NCBI GenBank assembly: GCA_003560495.1
Contig: PWLM01000217.1
Coordinates: 1 to 64,000, forward strand
Origin: Bacillus sp. (in: firmicutes)
GTDB lineage: Bacteria; Bacillota; Bacilli; Bacillales; Salisediminibacteriaceae
Direction of reading: 5' to 3'
DNA length: 64,000 nucleotides
This document shows, in pieces, positions 57,052 to 64,000 of the stretch. Numbering within the stretch: the stretch's first letter is position 1; every line of letters starts with the position of its first letter. A model generated the notes under the pieces. It was not told where the DNA came from. It worked only from the letters and a program-made list of their open reading frames with translations, and did not search any database. The position numbers and the translations under genes were made by a program.

Positions 57052-59004
57052 ATGAATAAACGGACAGTAACGATCAACGATTTGGATAAACTACATATGA
57101 TACAGGAACCAGTCTTTTCCCCTGACGGTAAAAAGCTGGCATTCGTACGAAAGAAAATAACGGGGGATGACTACTGCTCCCACCTCTTTGTGCAGGATGT
57201 GTCTTCGACTGCATCCGTACAATGGACATTTGGAAACGGCACAGCAGGGAGTCCCCAGTATTCACCGGATGGAAAATGGCTTATTTTCAGTGGGACTAAA
57301 AACGCCGGGGATAAGCCCCAGCTGTTTCTTTTTGCAGTAGACGGTGGAGAAGCAGAACAGTTAACGTACCTTCCTGAAGGAGCGTATCGTCCAAAATGGA
57401 ACGAAGAGTCTTCCGAAATCCTGTTCTCGACTCCACTTGTACCCGGAGAGGACCCTGCCGTTCCTGAGGAAAAATCAAAAAAGCCGGAGCCGCTAATAAT
57501 TGACTCATTAAAATACAAATCAGATGCTGCGGGATTTTTTACAAACAAACGGAAGCAGCTGGCTGTTTTATCTCTTTCCACAAAAAAAATAAACGTGCTT
57601 ACAGAAGAAAATTTTGATCTGGAACCTGCTGACTGGGACAAAAAAGGCAGTCAAATTCTTTACCTTGCCGATAAACATGAAGATTCCTCCGTTGGTACCG
57701 AACTTTATCTTTTTAACAGAAAAAGCGGCCAGCATAAGAAAATTATGCATGGGGCTTTTTCACAGGCTTCCTTTTCACCGGACGAGACAAAGATAGCGGT
57801 TCTCGGGCACGAACAGAAATTTAAAGGAGCAACGCAGACTGAAGTATGGGTATATGATATTGAAGCAGCACAGGCCTTCAGTCTCACAGCCCGTACCGAC
57901 CTGGGCTTTACTGATACAATGATTGGTGATATTCAATCTGCTTCTGCCAGTTCCGGCCCGTATTGGAGAGAGGATGGGAAAGCAGTTTATGCTCCTGCCT
58001 CCTATCACGGCAGTACTAATTTATATGAAATTACAATGGACGGTACCGTAACGCCAATAACGAAAGGAAACCAGCACATCTTTGCTTCTGCTGTTCACTC
58101 TCCGTCTGCTACAGCAGCCGCAGCCATCAGCCGTCCGGACGATCCAGGAGAAATCTATATCTCATCTCTTAATGCCCCCGACTGGAAGCAGCTCACTTCG
58201 CTGCACGAAGATTTTCACGCGGAGATTCAGCTGTTTTCTCCGGAGGAAATCTGGTTCAAAGCAAAAGACGGTCTGAATCTTCAGGGATGGATCATTCGAC
58301 CAGATCATTCGGCCGGTCAGGGGCTGCTTGAGATTCATGGTGGTCCCCACGCGATGTACGGCAACACGTTTTTTCACGAAATGCAGCTTTTAGCTGCCCG
58401 GGGTTATACAGTGTTTTACTGTAATCCACGGGGCAGCCACGGCTATGGCCAGCAGTTTGTTAATGCTGTACGAGGGGATTATGGAGGTATGGATTATGAG
58501 GACATTATGAGCTTTACAGATGAAGTCCTTGGCCGCTTTAACGAAGTGGATAAAAACAAGCTTGGAGTTACCGGAGGCAGCTATGGAGGATTCATGACTA
58601 ATTGGATAACAGCCCATACAGACCGCTTTAAAGCAGCTGCTACGCTGCGATGTATATCCAACTGGATCAGTTTTTATGGTGTTAGTGATATCGGCTACTT
58701 TTTTACAGAATGGGAAGTTGGCCGGGACTTCCTGGACGATCCGGATACGCTGTGGAAGCATTCACCTCTCAACTATGTCAGCCGGATAAAAACGCCTTTA
58801 CTGATAATGCACGGCGAACAAGATTTAAGATGCCCGATTGAACAGGCAGAACAGCTTTTTGTTTCCCTGAAGAAGCTTGGACGCTCTACAAAATTTATAC
58901 GCTTTCCGGAAGCAAATCATGATCTGTCACGCAGCGGCCCTCCTCATCTCCGCAGGAGGCGTCTGGAGGAACTTGCAGGCTGGTTTGACGAGTACCTGCG
59001 CTGA
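57052..59004 (+). CDS. S9 family prolyl oligopeptidase-like peptidase
   Basis: 650-aa peptidase similar to B. subtilis YuxL / acylaminoacyl peptidases. An N-terminal beta-propeller has repeated SPDGKKLAFVR-type blades (residues 15-390). A C-terminal alpha/beta hydrolase carries GGSYGGFM (Ser), HGEQDLRCP (Asp) and EANHDLSR (His). No signal peptide is seen, so it is cytoplasmic. Start ATG 57052 is 6 nt after AAGGAGG; the TTG one codon earlier is less likely. Confidence 0.92.
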   Translation: MNKRTVTINDLDKLHMIQEPVFSPDGKKLAFVRKKITGDDYCSHLFVQDVSSTASVQWTFGNGTAGSPQYSPDGKWLIFSGTKNAGDKPQLFLFAVDGGEAEQLTYLPEGAYRPKWNEESSEILFSTPLVPGEDPAVPEEKSKKPEPLIIDSLKYKSDAAGFFTNKRKQLAVLSLSTKKINVLTEENFDLEPADWDKKGSQILYLADKHEDSSVGTELYLFNRKSGQHKKIMHGAFSQASFSPDETKIAVLGHEQKFKGATQTEVWVYDIEAAQAFSLTARTDLGFTDTMIGDIQSASASSGPYWREDGKAVYAPASYHGSTNLYEITMDGTVTPITKGNQHIFASAVHSPSATAAAAISRPDDPGEIYISSLNAPDWKQLTSLHEDFHAEIQLFSPEEIWFKAKDGLNLQGWIIRPDHSAGQGLLEIHGGPHAMYGNTFFHEMQLLAARGYTVFYCNPRGSHGYGQQFVNAVRGDYGGMDYEDIMSFTDEVLGRFNEVDKNKLGVTGGSYGGFMTNWITAHTDRFKAAATLRCISNWISFYGVSDIGYFFTEWEVGRDFLDDPDTLWKHSPLNYVSRIKTPLLIMHGEQDLRCPIEQAEQLFVSLKKLGRSTKFIRFPEANHDLSRSGPPHLRRRRLEELAGWFDEYLR

Positions 59005-59075
59005 GACAGCGCAGAGGACAGGGTGGCCTCTCCATGCTACAATACAGTCAGTAACTGTTGAAAGGAGGCTGCTTT

Positions 59076-59711
59076 TTGTCCTGTCTTCCCGAAAATCTGT
59101 ATCAATACTTTAAACAGCGAAAAGCCGGCGTACTTGATTCTGAACAGTACAGACGATACGCCATCTTTGTACCTCTTGCGATGCAGGATGGAGAACTAAG
59201 CGTCATTTTTGAAGTACGTTCCGAATTTGTACCACAGCCGGGAGAAATTTGTTTTCCCGGCGGCAAGATCGATGATGGCGACAGCGGTGCGTCCGCCGCC
59301 GCAGAAAGAGAACTCTGTGAAGAACTGGGTTTGTCTCCGGAAGATGTGGAAATCACTGGAGATTTGGATTACATGGTCACTCCCTCCAAATCCATGATTT
59401 TTCCTTTCCTTGGAGAAATTAAGAGCAGCGCTGAACTGAAACCGAATCCTGGAGAAGTAAAAGAGATTTTTTCAGTGCCTTTAAAAGACCTGCTCGAAAT
59501 GAAACCTAACGAGCATCGTATTCAGCTCGCAGTCAAGCCGGAGGATGGGTTTCCCTATCACCTGATTCCGAACGGCGAAGATTACCCGTGGAGTGCGGGG
59601 GTTATATACGAACATTTTTACCAGTATAAGAACTATATTATCTGGGGGCTTACCGCACGCATTCTTACACATGTTCTGGAAGAAATGAAAAAAGCCCGGA
59701 CTACAGTTTAA
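59076..59711 (+). CDS. Nudix hydrolase, CoA pyrophosphatase type
   Basis: 211-aa Nudix enzyme. The box is GGKIDDGDSGASAAAERELCEELGL, and it is preceded by a PGEICFPGGK segment like the NuCoA motif of CoA diphosphatases (NudL/YeaB). The likely activity is cleavage of CoA or acyl-CoA to phosphopantetheine and 3',5'-ADP. Start is taken as TTG 59076 (MSCLPENLYQYF), 7 nt after AGGAGG, because the track's TTG precedes the ribosome site. It lies 71 nt after the peptidase. Confidence 0.88.
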   Translation: MSCLPENLYQYFKQRKAGVLDSEQYRRYAIFVPLAMQDGELSVIFEVRSEFVPQPGEICFPGGKIDDGDSGASAAAERELCEELGLSPEDVEITGDLDYMVTPSKSMIFPFLGEIKSSAELKPNPGEVKEIFSVPLKDLLEMKPNEHRIQLAVKPEDGFPYHLIPNGEDYPWSAGVIYEHFYQYKNYIIWGLTARILTHVLEEMKKARTTV

Positions 59712-59724
59712 TGTGGCCGGGCTT
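59688..59724. terminator. Bidirectional terminator between Nudix gene and mtnN
   Basis: AAAAAAGCCCGG...CCGGGCTTTC; it overlaps the 3' end of the Nudix gene and also follows the minus-strand mtnN. Confidence 0.75.
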
Positions 59725-59737
59725 TCTATATGTCGTG

Positions 59738-60439
59738 TCAGCCTCTGCGGCGTATTTCCTCCAGCATAAGCAGTACCATTTTAGCTGAGTTTACAGAAGC
59801 TGTTTCTAAAAACTCATCGTAGGAAATTTTGGCGTCCTGTCCCGCAATGTCTGACAAAGAGCGGATAATAACGAATGGGCACTGAAACTGATAGCAGACC
59901 TGGGCGATCGCCCCTGCTTCCATTTCCGAGGCATAGGCATCTTCAAATCGGCTGCGCATTAGAATTTCCTGTTCAACACTGCTGATAAAAGAGTCTCCGG
60001 AAATAATCAATCCTTCCGCAGAATTAATACCAACTTCTCCAGCACATTCCTTCGCCACTCCGACTAAAAATTCATCCGGCTCGTAAAAAGCCGGCATACG
60101 GGGAACCTGTCCGTATTCATACCCAAACACAGTAGCATCCACATCATTGTAGCGCACTTCGCTGGATACGACGATATCCCCGACGTTCAGGCTTTTATAA
60201 AACCCTCCCGCTGAACCGGTATTTATAATATAATCCGGATAAAAGAGCTGGTTGAGAAGTGTCGTACTCACAGCAGCATTTACCTTTCCAATTCCGGATT
60301 TACCGACTATTACGTCTAATCCATGAAGCGTTCCTTCGTAAAATTCACATCCAGCGATCACAGTTTCAGAAACATTTTTCAATTCTGACTTCAGCATCTC
60401 TACTTCTTCCTCCATAGCACCGATTATTCCAATACGCAT
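59738..60439 (-). CDS. mtnN: 5'-Methylthioadenosine/S-adenosylhomocysteine nucleosidase
   Basis: 233-aa Pfs/MtnN that removes adenine from MTA and SAH, supporting methionine salvage and the activated methyl cycle. It has the start [16 protein letters not shown] (catalytic Glu region), [19 protein letters not shown] and the SDIAGQDA catalytic Asp. yrrT, its usual upstream SAM-methyltransferase partner, is absent. Confidence 0.96.
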   Translation of the reverse strand: MRIGIIGAMEEEVEMLKSELKNVSETVIAGCEFYEGTLHGLDVIVGKSGIGKVNAAVSTTLLNQLFYPDYIINTGSAGGFYKSLNVGDIVVSSEVRYNDVDATVFGYEYGQVPRMPAFYEPDEFLVGVAKECAGEVGINSAEGLIISGDSFISSVEQEILMRSRFEDAYASEMEAGAIAQVCYQFQCPFVIIRSLSDIAGQDAKISYDEFLETASVNSAKMVLLMLEEIRRRG

Positions 60440-60703
60440 GTAAACACCCTTCCTGCCGGTTTATTTCATTTTTTTATCTTAACCTACAAATAAAACATAG
60501 ACAAGCAGTATCTGGAATGCAGAAAGAAACTTCCCTGAATTTTCCCCCGGATAAAATATCGTCGGCAACGAAATTTCTTTTATTTATTCTTTCACTAAAG
60601 ATTACAATAAGAACGGTATGATATTTGAAAAAGTTTATACTGCGTAGTTATTTAAATTGCAGAGCTGTTCCGATAAAATTAAATTTGGAACAGGAGGTAT
60701 ATT

Positions 60704-60919
60704 ATGATTTTAAGACCTGATGCGATCCATGATAAAGTGGAATTTTTTGAAGCGGAAAATCTCCAGAGACTGGAAGAGAAAATTCAGCAGAAAATTGATA
60801 TTAATGCTGATCTGCTCCTGGAAGTTTATCACGTAGCTTATCAAATAGTACCGGACGATAAAACAGGCAGAAACTACGCAACAGCTTCTGTTCATTTTAA
60901 ACAGCGCAGCAGCCGGTAA
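60704..60919 (+). CDS. yrzA: YrzA family protein (DUF2536)
   Basis: 71-aa small protein with the family pattern DKVEFFEAENLQRLEEKIQQKID and a C-terminal ASVHFKQ. AGGAGGT lies 6-7 nt before the ATG, and a terminator follows. It is located near mtnN, as yrzA is in B. subtilis. It has no TM segment and its function is unknown. Confidence 0.85.
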   Translation: MILRPDAIHDKVEFFEAENLQRLEEKIQQKIDINADLLLEVYHVAYQIVPDDKTGRNYATASVHFKQRSSR

Positions 60920-60956
60920 CCGTAAGCTTACACGTGAATAACAAATCCACAAACAG

Positions 60957-61003
60957 CTGGAAACCCTGCCGGATAAGATCCGGCAGGGTTTCCAGTTTGT
61001 TTA
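60957..61003. terminator. Terminator after yrzA
   Basis: CTGGAAACCCTGCCGGA-TAAGA-TCCGGCAGGGTTTCCAG followed by TTTGTTT, a 17-bp perfect stem. It may also stop minus-strand transcripts from yrrS. Confidence 0.88.
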
Positions 61004-61166
61004 TTAAATCTTATTTCTCGAATAATTATTCTGCCGTACAGGCCATCCTGCCCGGAAAAGCATCCCACGGAGGCGAAAGCAGAGAACCAACGATCTATAC
61101 ATAAAAAGTTCTTTTTCAAATTCGTGAAGCTTTACTCCACTTAAGAGGACACCCTCTTTTGATTTT

Positions 61167-61892
61167 TTAATAAGGATTGGAATTGAGTCGTTCTACACTT
61201 ACAGGCTGCCAGCCTTCGTTTTCAACCCACTCCAAGTGAACACGGTAAGGCCGGTCACGATCTCCGTCTGAAGCACTGACAGTGCCTACAGCTGAATACT
61301 GATCGCCGCCGTTTTCAAGCCGGTGGACATTCAGTTCATCTTCATTCGAAGGAAGTCCAGTGGCATAGCTGATTGCTTCGATCATTTCATTCCAATTCTG
61401 CCCTCCGCGGTCAAAGTTCAGAGAAAAATTTTCCTGCGATGTTCCTATTGGCTCCCATTCCCCGTCTTCAGGGGCTTCATTGTTTTCATTGTTTTCATTG
61501 TTTTCGTTACTTTCGTTGTTTTCATTGTCTTCATTGTTTTCGTTATTTTCATTGCTGCTGGTGTTTTCATTATTCCCGTTGTTTTCTTCATTCGAATTAT
61601 TTTCGGAATTATCGTTGTTGTTTTCGACATTTTCTCTTCCGGCATTCAGGTTATTATTAAAGCTGTTATCACTATTATTCATGCCGGCATCTGATCCGTC
61701 GTTTACTGAAATATTTTCTGTGCTGTTATTTTCAGCGTCATCAGTTGCTGCTTCATCCGAGCCCCCTCCTATAATCAGCCCAATGCTTACGACTACTATG
61801 AGAAGTGCTACCATGCCTATGGATAAGTTTAAAACTGTATTCAGCTTCCGGTTTTTTTTCTGTCCGGAGCGCTGTGGAATATTATTACTCAC
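61167..61892 (-). CDS. yrrS: YrrS-like membrane protein (DUF1510)
   Basis: 241 aa. A short basic N-terminus and one TM helix (LSIGMVALLIVVVSIGLII) are followed by a long Asn/Glu low-complexity linker with NEN repeats. A folded C-terminal DUF1510-type domain (WNEMIEAISYATGLP, HLEWVENEGWQPVSV) ends it, presumably outside the membrane. Start is GTG 61890-61892 (MSNNIPQRSG), 10 nt after GGGAGG. It lies downstream of greA, but pbpI (yrrR), which sits between them in B. subtilis, is missing. Function is unknown. Confidence 0.82.
   Translation of the reverse strand: MSNNIPQRSGQKKNRKLNTVLNLSIGMVALLIVVVSIGLIIGGGSDEAATDDAENNSTENISVNDGSDAGMNNSDNSFNNNLNAGRENVENNNDNSENNSNEENNGNNENTSSNENNENNEDNENNESNENNENNENNEAPEDGEWEPIGTSQENFSLNFDRGGQNWNEMIEAISYATGLPSNEDELNVHRLENGGDQYSAVGTVSASDGDRDRPYRVHLEWVENEGWQPVSVERLNSNPY
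61478..61554 (-). repeat. 9-nt tandem repeat in yrrS
   Basis: About eight imperfect copies of a 9-nt unit (plus strand CATTGTTTT; coding AATGAAAAC, Asn-Glu-Asn) within the linker of yrrS. Copies differ by single bases. Slippage could change linker length in frame. Confidence 0.85.
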
Positions 61893-62098
61893 TTTATTAA
61901 ATCCTCCCTTGCCTGCATTCATATTCTTTCGTTATTATAAGCTATTTCGGCTTAAAATTCGACATAATGAAAGACTTTCAACTTTTTTTTGCAATTGCTT
62001 CTTTGAAATTCACCTTTATTCCCGCTTGCAGCAGATGCAAAATCCGCCTCTTCCCTTTCTTCTGGAAGCCGAGTTTCAACAGGCCTTTTAACATAACT

Positions 62099-62131
62099 AA
62101 AAAAAGAGGAGCTGCACAGCAGCCCCCTCTC
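62099..62131 (-). terminator. Terminator after greA
   Basis: The minus strand reads GAGAGGGGGCTGCTGTGCAGCTCCTC followed by TTTTTTT, 10 nt after the greA stop. Confidence 0.88.
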
Positions 62132-62140
62132 AATTTCTCA

Positions 62141-62611
62141 TTAAAATATTTCAAGTATTTCCACTTTCATGTCCCCTCCGGGAGTTGCTACAAGTACTTC
62201 TTCTCCCGGTCCTTTGCCGAGAAGACTTTTAGCCATTGGAGAGTCGTTGGAAATTTTCCCTTCAATCGGATCGGCTTCTGCACGTCCCACAATTGTATAT
62301 TCTTCTTCATCCCCATCAGGAAGTTCTTTGAATTTGACAGTTTTACCTACCTGAACTGTAGAAGCATCCGTGTCTTCTTCAATAATTTCCGCGTTCCGGA
62401 TCATTGTTTCCAGCTGCTGAATGCGTCCTTCCACAAATGCCTGTTCTTCTTTGGCAGAGTCATACTCCGAGTTTTCGGAAAGATCCCCGAAGCTCCGGGC
62501 CACTTTGATTCTCTCTACTACTTCTTTACGACGTTCTGTTTTTAATAGTTCAACCTCTTTTTCGAGCTTTTCTTTTCCTTCTTCAGTCATAAAATGTTTT
62601 TCATCTGTCAT
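62141..62611 (-). CDS. greA: Transcription elongation factor GreA
   Basis: 156-aa factor that rescues backtracked RNA polymerase by stimulating transcript cleavage. It has an N-terminal coiled coil ([21 protein letters not shown]), tip acidic residues in [13 protein letters not shown], and a C-terminal FKBP-like domain. Start ATG 62609-62611 ([12 protein letters not shown]) has AAGGAG 9 nt upstream, so the six codons before it are dropped. Confidence 0.96.
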   Translation of the reverse strand: MTDEKHFMTEEGKEKLEKEVELLKTERRKEVVERIKVARSFGDLSENSEYDSAKEEQAFVEGRIQQLETMIRNAEIIEEDTDASTVQVGKTVKFKELPDGDEEEYTIVGRAEADPIEGKISNDSPMAKSLLGKGPGEEVLVATPGGDMKVEILEIF

Positions 62612-62689
62612 ATGGTTCCTCTCCTTCATTCCGATAAAATATGCAGGCAGCGTTTACAAAATCAAACAATCCACCGTATATAAAGGGTA

Positions 62690-62732
62690 AGCGCCCAACA
62701 GCTGTCCTAAAAAAGGCAGCTTGTCAGGGCGC
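62690..62732 (-). promoter_or_regulatory. Structured element in the greA leader
   Basis: GCGCCC...AGCTG-TCCTAAAAAAGGC-AGCT...GGGCGC, a two-part stem of about 43 nt between the greA promoter and start. There is no U tract after it on the minus strand, so it is not an ordinary terminator. Confidence 0.45.
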
Positions 62733-62776
62733 TTCATAACTGGCTATTTGATTAATATTCCTGCTGTACAAATGCT

Positions 62777-62805
62777 ATTATAAAGAAGTTTGGTATAAAT
62801 GCCAA
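62777..62805 (-). promoter_or_regulatory. Sigma-A promoter for greA
   Basis: The minus strand shows TTGGCA, 17 nt, TATAAT, starting 6 nt after the udk stop. It gives greA a leader of about 155 nt. Confidence 0.85.
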
Positions 62806-62810
62806 ATTTT

Positions 62811-63449
62811 TTATAACATTGCTTTAGATTCCAGTATAGTTTTTATCTTTGTAACCATCAAATCGATTGCCACGTGATTGTGTCCGCCTTCCGGAACGAT
62901 GATATCTGCATATCTTTTCGTCGGTTCTATAAACTGCAGATGCATTGGTCTAACTACCGATGTATACTGATCTATTACTGAGTCAATCGTCCGGCCCCGC
63001 TCATTTATGTCCCGCAGCAGTCTGCGGATGATACGCATATCCGAGTCAGTATCGACGAATAATTTAATATCCATCATATCACGCAGCCGGTCGTCTTCCA
63101 AAATCATAATGCCTTCCAGAATAATTACGTCTCGCGGTTCTACAGGAATTATTTCTTCTGCCCTTGTATGGTTAGGATAATCATATACCGGTTTTTCTAC
63201 ACTTTTTCCTTCACTAAGCTCCTGAAGATGTCTGATCAGAAGGTCGTTATCAAACGCCAGAGGATGATCGTAATTTGTTTTCAACCGTTCTTCCATAGGA
63301 AGGTGCGCCTGATCTTTGTAGTAGGCATCCTGTTCTATCATCAGAATTGACTGCTCAGGAAACTGTCTGTAAACTTCCTTCGCCACTGTTGTTTTTCCTG
63401 AGCCGGAACCTCCGGCTACACCGATAATAATAGGTTTTTTATGCATCAT
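62811..63449 (-). CDS. udk: Uridine kinase
   Basis: 212-aa kinase phosphorylating uridine and cytidine in salvage. It has Walker [13 protein letters not shown], substrate region [12 protein letters not shown], and [13 protein letters not shown]. It starts 44 nt downstream of trmR. The two U32 peptidase-like genes (trhP1, trhP2) found between trmR and udk in B. subtilis are absent. Confidence 0.96.
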   Translation of the reverse strand: MMHKKPIIIGVAGGSGSGKTTVAKEVYRQFPEQSILMIEQDAYYKDQAHLPMEERLKTNYDHPLAFDNDLLIRHLQELSEGKSVEKPVYDYPNHTRAEEIIPVEPRDVIILEGIMILEDDRLRDMMDIKLFVDTDSDMRIIRRLLRDINERGRTIDSVIDQYTSVVRPMHLQFIEPTKRYADIIVPEGGHNHVAIDLMVTKIKTILESKAML

Positions 63450-63493
63450 CCTAAATCCTTTCCTATCCTAATTCAAATATTTTCAGGCGGTAG

Positions 63494-64000
63494 TTATCTG
63501 CCACTGCTCACTGCGTGTTTTTGTTTCCGGGAGACGAGCAGGCCGTCTCCTGCCGGAAGCAGAAAAGTGTGAAAACGAGGATGGTTCATCAGACTTGTAT
63601 TGAAATCGTGTATGCGATCCACCATTTTTTTCATTCTTCTGCTTTCCGGTTTGTTTTCTCCAGTAACAAAACCTTTGAAAAGCACGTTATCTGACACAAT
63701 AAGCCCTCCTTCTTTTACGAGCGGCTCGTAAAGCTGGAAAAACTTTTCGTACTGACCTTTTGCAGCATCAATAAAAAGCACATCATAGGGGGCAGAAGCT
63801 TCCACTTCGGCAAAAACATCGAGAGCATCCCCCTCTATAAGCTGAAAACGGTTTTCCATCCCTGCTTTTTGAATATATTCTCTGGCAGTGGCTGCCCTGC
63901 TTAGATCCCGTTCCAGAGAAATAACCGCTGACCCCGGCAGGAATTCAAGCATTCGAATAGCAGAATAACCGATTGCCGTGCCGATTTCAAGAATTTTTTC
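63494..64000 (-). CDS. trmR: TrmR-like tRNA 5-hydroxyuridine O-methyltransferase, C-terminal part
   Basis: Partial gene cut by the right window edge. The frame runs past the track's internal ATG (63952) to the edge with EKILEIGTAIGYSAIR, a SAM-binding motif I. The visible 168 codons match the caffeoyl-CoA O-methyltransferase-like family of B. subtilis YrrM/TrmR, with VLFIDAAKGQYEKFF and VSDNVLFKG. TrmR methylates ho5U34 of tRNA to mo5U. It is upstream of udk, as expected. Confidence 0.88.
   Translation of the reverse strand, partial: EKILEIGTAIGYSAIRMLEFLPGSAVISLERDLSRAATAREYIQKAGMENRFQLIEGDALDVFAEVEASAPYDVLFIDAAKGQYEKFFQLYEPLVKEGGLIVSDNVLFKGFVTGENKPESRRMKKMVDRIHDFNTSLMNHPRFHTFLLPAGDGLLVSRKQKHAVSSGR

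Noticed and set aside
61478-61554. CRISPR-like repeat array
   Set aside because: The units are 9 nt, contiguous without spacers and in frame within yrrS, so this is a coding microsatellite.
61480-62091. 203-aa plus-strand ORF rich in Phe/Leu/Ser
   Set aside because: It is produced by the low-complexity repeat of yrrS read antisense.

Overview
The window is chromosomal core sequence from a low-to-moderate G+C Bacillales bacterium. Gene order follows the Bacillus subtilis sigA-dnaG-glyQS-recO-era-phoH-floA-yqeY-rpsU-dnaK-lepA-rpsT-holA-comE-nadD-aroE-yqeG chromosome arm almost gene for gene. Acidic proteins and a complete seven-gene Mrp Na+/H+ antiporter fit a halophilic or alkaliphilic member, but genus cannot be fixed from the sequence alone. 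No rRNA, tRNA, CRISPR, IS element or prophage was seen.

Layout. 1-17 kb (minus strand): rpoD 5' part, dnaG, yqxD, ppsR, ccpN, glyS, glyQ with a T-box leader, recO, era, cdd, dgkA, ybeY, pgpH, phoH, yqfB, floA, yqeZ. 17-30 kb: an orphan 106-aa gene, yqeY, rpsU, mtaB, rsmE, prmA, the hrcA-grpE-dnaK-dnaJ heat-shock genes with a perfect CIRCE, hemW, lepA, and divergent rpsT. 30-40 kb: holA, the small yqzM (missed by the ORF track), comEC/EB/EA, and the yqeM-rsfS-yqeK-nadD-yhbY-aroE-yqeH-yqeG ribosome-assembly/NAD/shikimate operon. 40-46.5 kb (plus strand): mrpABCDEFG. 46.7-60 kb: a mixed accessory block with psd, a DHH-CBS-tRNA nucleotidyltransferase fusion, a thioredoxin-fold protein lacking one catalytic Cys, deoD, lipoate ligase, aldo/keto reductase, dapF, a HesB-like gene with an in-frame TGA, a Mn-type solute-binding lipoprotein, an S9 peptidase and a Nudix hydrolase. 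60-64 kb: mtnN, yrzA, yrrS, greA, udk, trmR (cut by the window edge).

The most notable item is the gene at 55586..55870 (minus). The ORF track misses it because a TGA interrupts the frame exactly at the conserved Cys position of a HesB/IscA-like GMG-C-GGP motif. A hairpin with bacterial-SECIS-like geometry lies 20 nt downstream, so the gene is best read as a selenoprotein (94 aa, Sec32). Directly upstream is an orphan manganese-type ABC solute-binding protein with two strong palindromes around its promoter.

A second theme is gene loss against the conserved B. subtilis order. The places where gpr-spoIIP-yqxA, yqfC-yqfD, comER, pbpI and trhP1-trhP2 would sit are empty, while competence (comEA/EB/EC) and housekeeping genes remain. 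This suggests a lineage that has lost sporulation. Regulatory features include a glycyl T-box whose sigma-A promoter lies entirely inside the 3' end of recO, a CIRCE, an intercistronic terminator after dnaK, and structured leaders before mrpA, dapF and greA.
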